64,000 nucleotides of DNA. Origin: Alsobacter soli. GTDB taxonomy: Bacteria; Pseudomonadota; Alphaproteobacteria; Rhizobiales; Beijerinckiaceae. How positions within the stretch are numbered: position 1 is the stretch's first letter; every line of letters starts with the position of its first letter. A program made the translations under genes and the position numbers. Shown one piece after another: positions 63,431-64,000 of this stretch. The stretch spans positions 62,001 through 126,000 of the forward strand of contig NZ_PVZS01000012.1 in NCBI RefSeq assembly GCF_003004785.1, in the 5' to 3' direction. The notes beneath the pieces were generated by a model. It saw nothing but the letters and a program-made list of their open reading frames with translations. It ran no database searches and was not told the origin of the DNA.

Positions 63431-64000
63431 TGCTGAACCGTCAGGGTCGCCCCAGCCAGCCGGGCGAGGCCGCCGTCGCCGCCCATCCCACCTTCACGGG
63501 AAACCGCGCCCTCCAGCAGGAAGAGCCGCTGATCTTCGAGATCGGGCGCCCGGAGACCACCGGCGTGGACGTCGACGAGCCGGCTCCCTTCGAGCCCCGC
63601 CTCGGCGGACTGGAGCGCACGGACGGCGTCGGTCTGCCGGGCCTCTCCGAGCCGGAAGCCATGCGCCACTATGTGCGGCTGTCCCAGAAGAACTACGGGA
63701 TCGACACGGGGCTCTTCCCGCTCGGCTCCTGCACGATGAAGCACAACCCGCGCCTCAATGAGCGCATGGCGCGCCTGCCGGGCTTCGCCGACGTGCACCC
63801 TCTGCAGCCGTTCTCCACGGTGCAGGGGGCCTTCGAGCTCATGGACACGCTGGCCGCCTGGCTGCTGGAGCTTACCGGCATGCAGGCCGTGGCGATGTCG
63901 CCCAAGGCCGGCGCCCATGGCGAGCTCTGCGGCATGATGGCCATCAAGGCCGCAATCGCCGCGAAGGGCGAAGCCGCCACACGGCGGGTGGTGCTGGTGC
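63430..64000 (+). CDS. gcvPB: Glycine dehydrogenase (decarboxylating) subunit 2, 5' part
   Basis: Carries the PLP site of the split P protein. Only the first 190 residues are in the window. YGIDTGLFPLGSCTMKHNPRLNE (about residues 89-111) and HPLQPFSTVQGAFELM are conserved; the PLP lysine lies beyond the window. The gene runs off the right edge. Confidence 0.93.
   Translation, partial: MLNRQGRPSQPGEAAVAAHPTFTGNRALQQEEPLIFEIGRPETTGVDVDEPAPFEPRLGGLERTDGVGLPGLSEPEAMRHYVRLSQKNYGIDTGLFPLGSCTMKHNPRLNERMARLPGFADVHPLQPFSTVQGAFELMDTLAAWLLELTGMQAVAMSPKAGAHGELCGMMAIKAAIAAKGEAATRRVVLV

Overview
The window is a GC-rich chromosomal segment with densely packed core genes, many 1-4 bp gene overlaps and frequent GTG/TTG starts. 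The gene content points to an alphaproteobacterium of the order Hyphomicrobiales (Rhizobiales): a ctaC-ctaD-ctaB-coxF-ctaG-ctaE-SURF1 oxidase cluster, split glycine decarboxylase (gcvPA/gcvPB), DUF2093, DUF4170 and DUF1127 proteins, a choline-kinase-like ThrB and an IalB-family protein. Genus cannot be read from the sequence alone. No tRNA, rRNA, prophage, insertion sequence or CRISPR array was seen.

Layout. 1-9.2 kb: end of an amino-acid-type ABC binding protein, then mutL, rsmD, an RluB-like pseudouridine synthase with very long RGG-type tails, tadA, a patatin-like lipase, gshA and a DUF937 protein. 9.3-17.6 kb: a KefB-like antiporter and a four-gene peptide-type ABC importer. 17.8-23.4 kb: four overlapping or abutting glycosyltransferase genes, one fused to a deacetylase-like domain. 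23.7-25.3 kb: an orphan Flp pilin gene and a divergent LysR/DUF1127 pair. 25.6-28.0 kb: rsmE, a small secreted protein and ubiA. 28.0-28.6 kb: a gene-free block of duplicated palindromic repeats. 28.6-34.0 kb: an esterase, DUF2093, and a lipid A/Kdo operon (cysQ-like, DUF4170, DUF374 acyltransferase, waaA, lpxK). 34.2-41 kb: a hypothetical protein, ispH-thrB-rnhA, a BenE-family transporter, a fluoroacetate-dehalogenase-like hydrolase and purD. 41-49 kb: xseA, a peroxiredoxin, a DsbD-N protein, YqgE, a broken toxin-antitoxin pair, a membrane PAS-GGDEF-EAL protein and an acetyltransferase. 49-58 kb: an M16 peptidase, thrC and the cytochrome c oxidase cluster. 58.7-60 kb: an IalB-like protein and a lipoprotein. 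60.1-64 kb: the glycine cleavage operon behind a tandem glycine riboswitch.

Two families of palindromic intergenic repeats (about 85-145 bp) occur 13 times, mostly between genes, once inside the ABC importer operon and once overlapping the end of the BenE gene.

The observations most worth checking are: the glycine riboswitch with a possible 13-bp alternative helix that would bury the gcvT ribosome-binding site; the hydrolase carrying the fluoroacetate dehalogenase catalytic set; the glycosyltransferase-deacetylase fusion in a small glycan cluster; the repeat families with exchanged arms and a 187-bp duplication; and the frameshifted ParE-like toxin next to an intact antitoxin.
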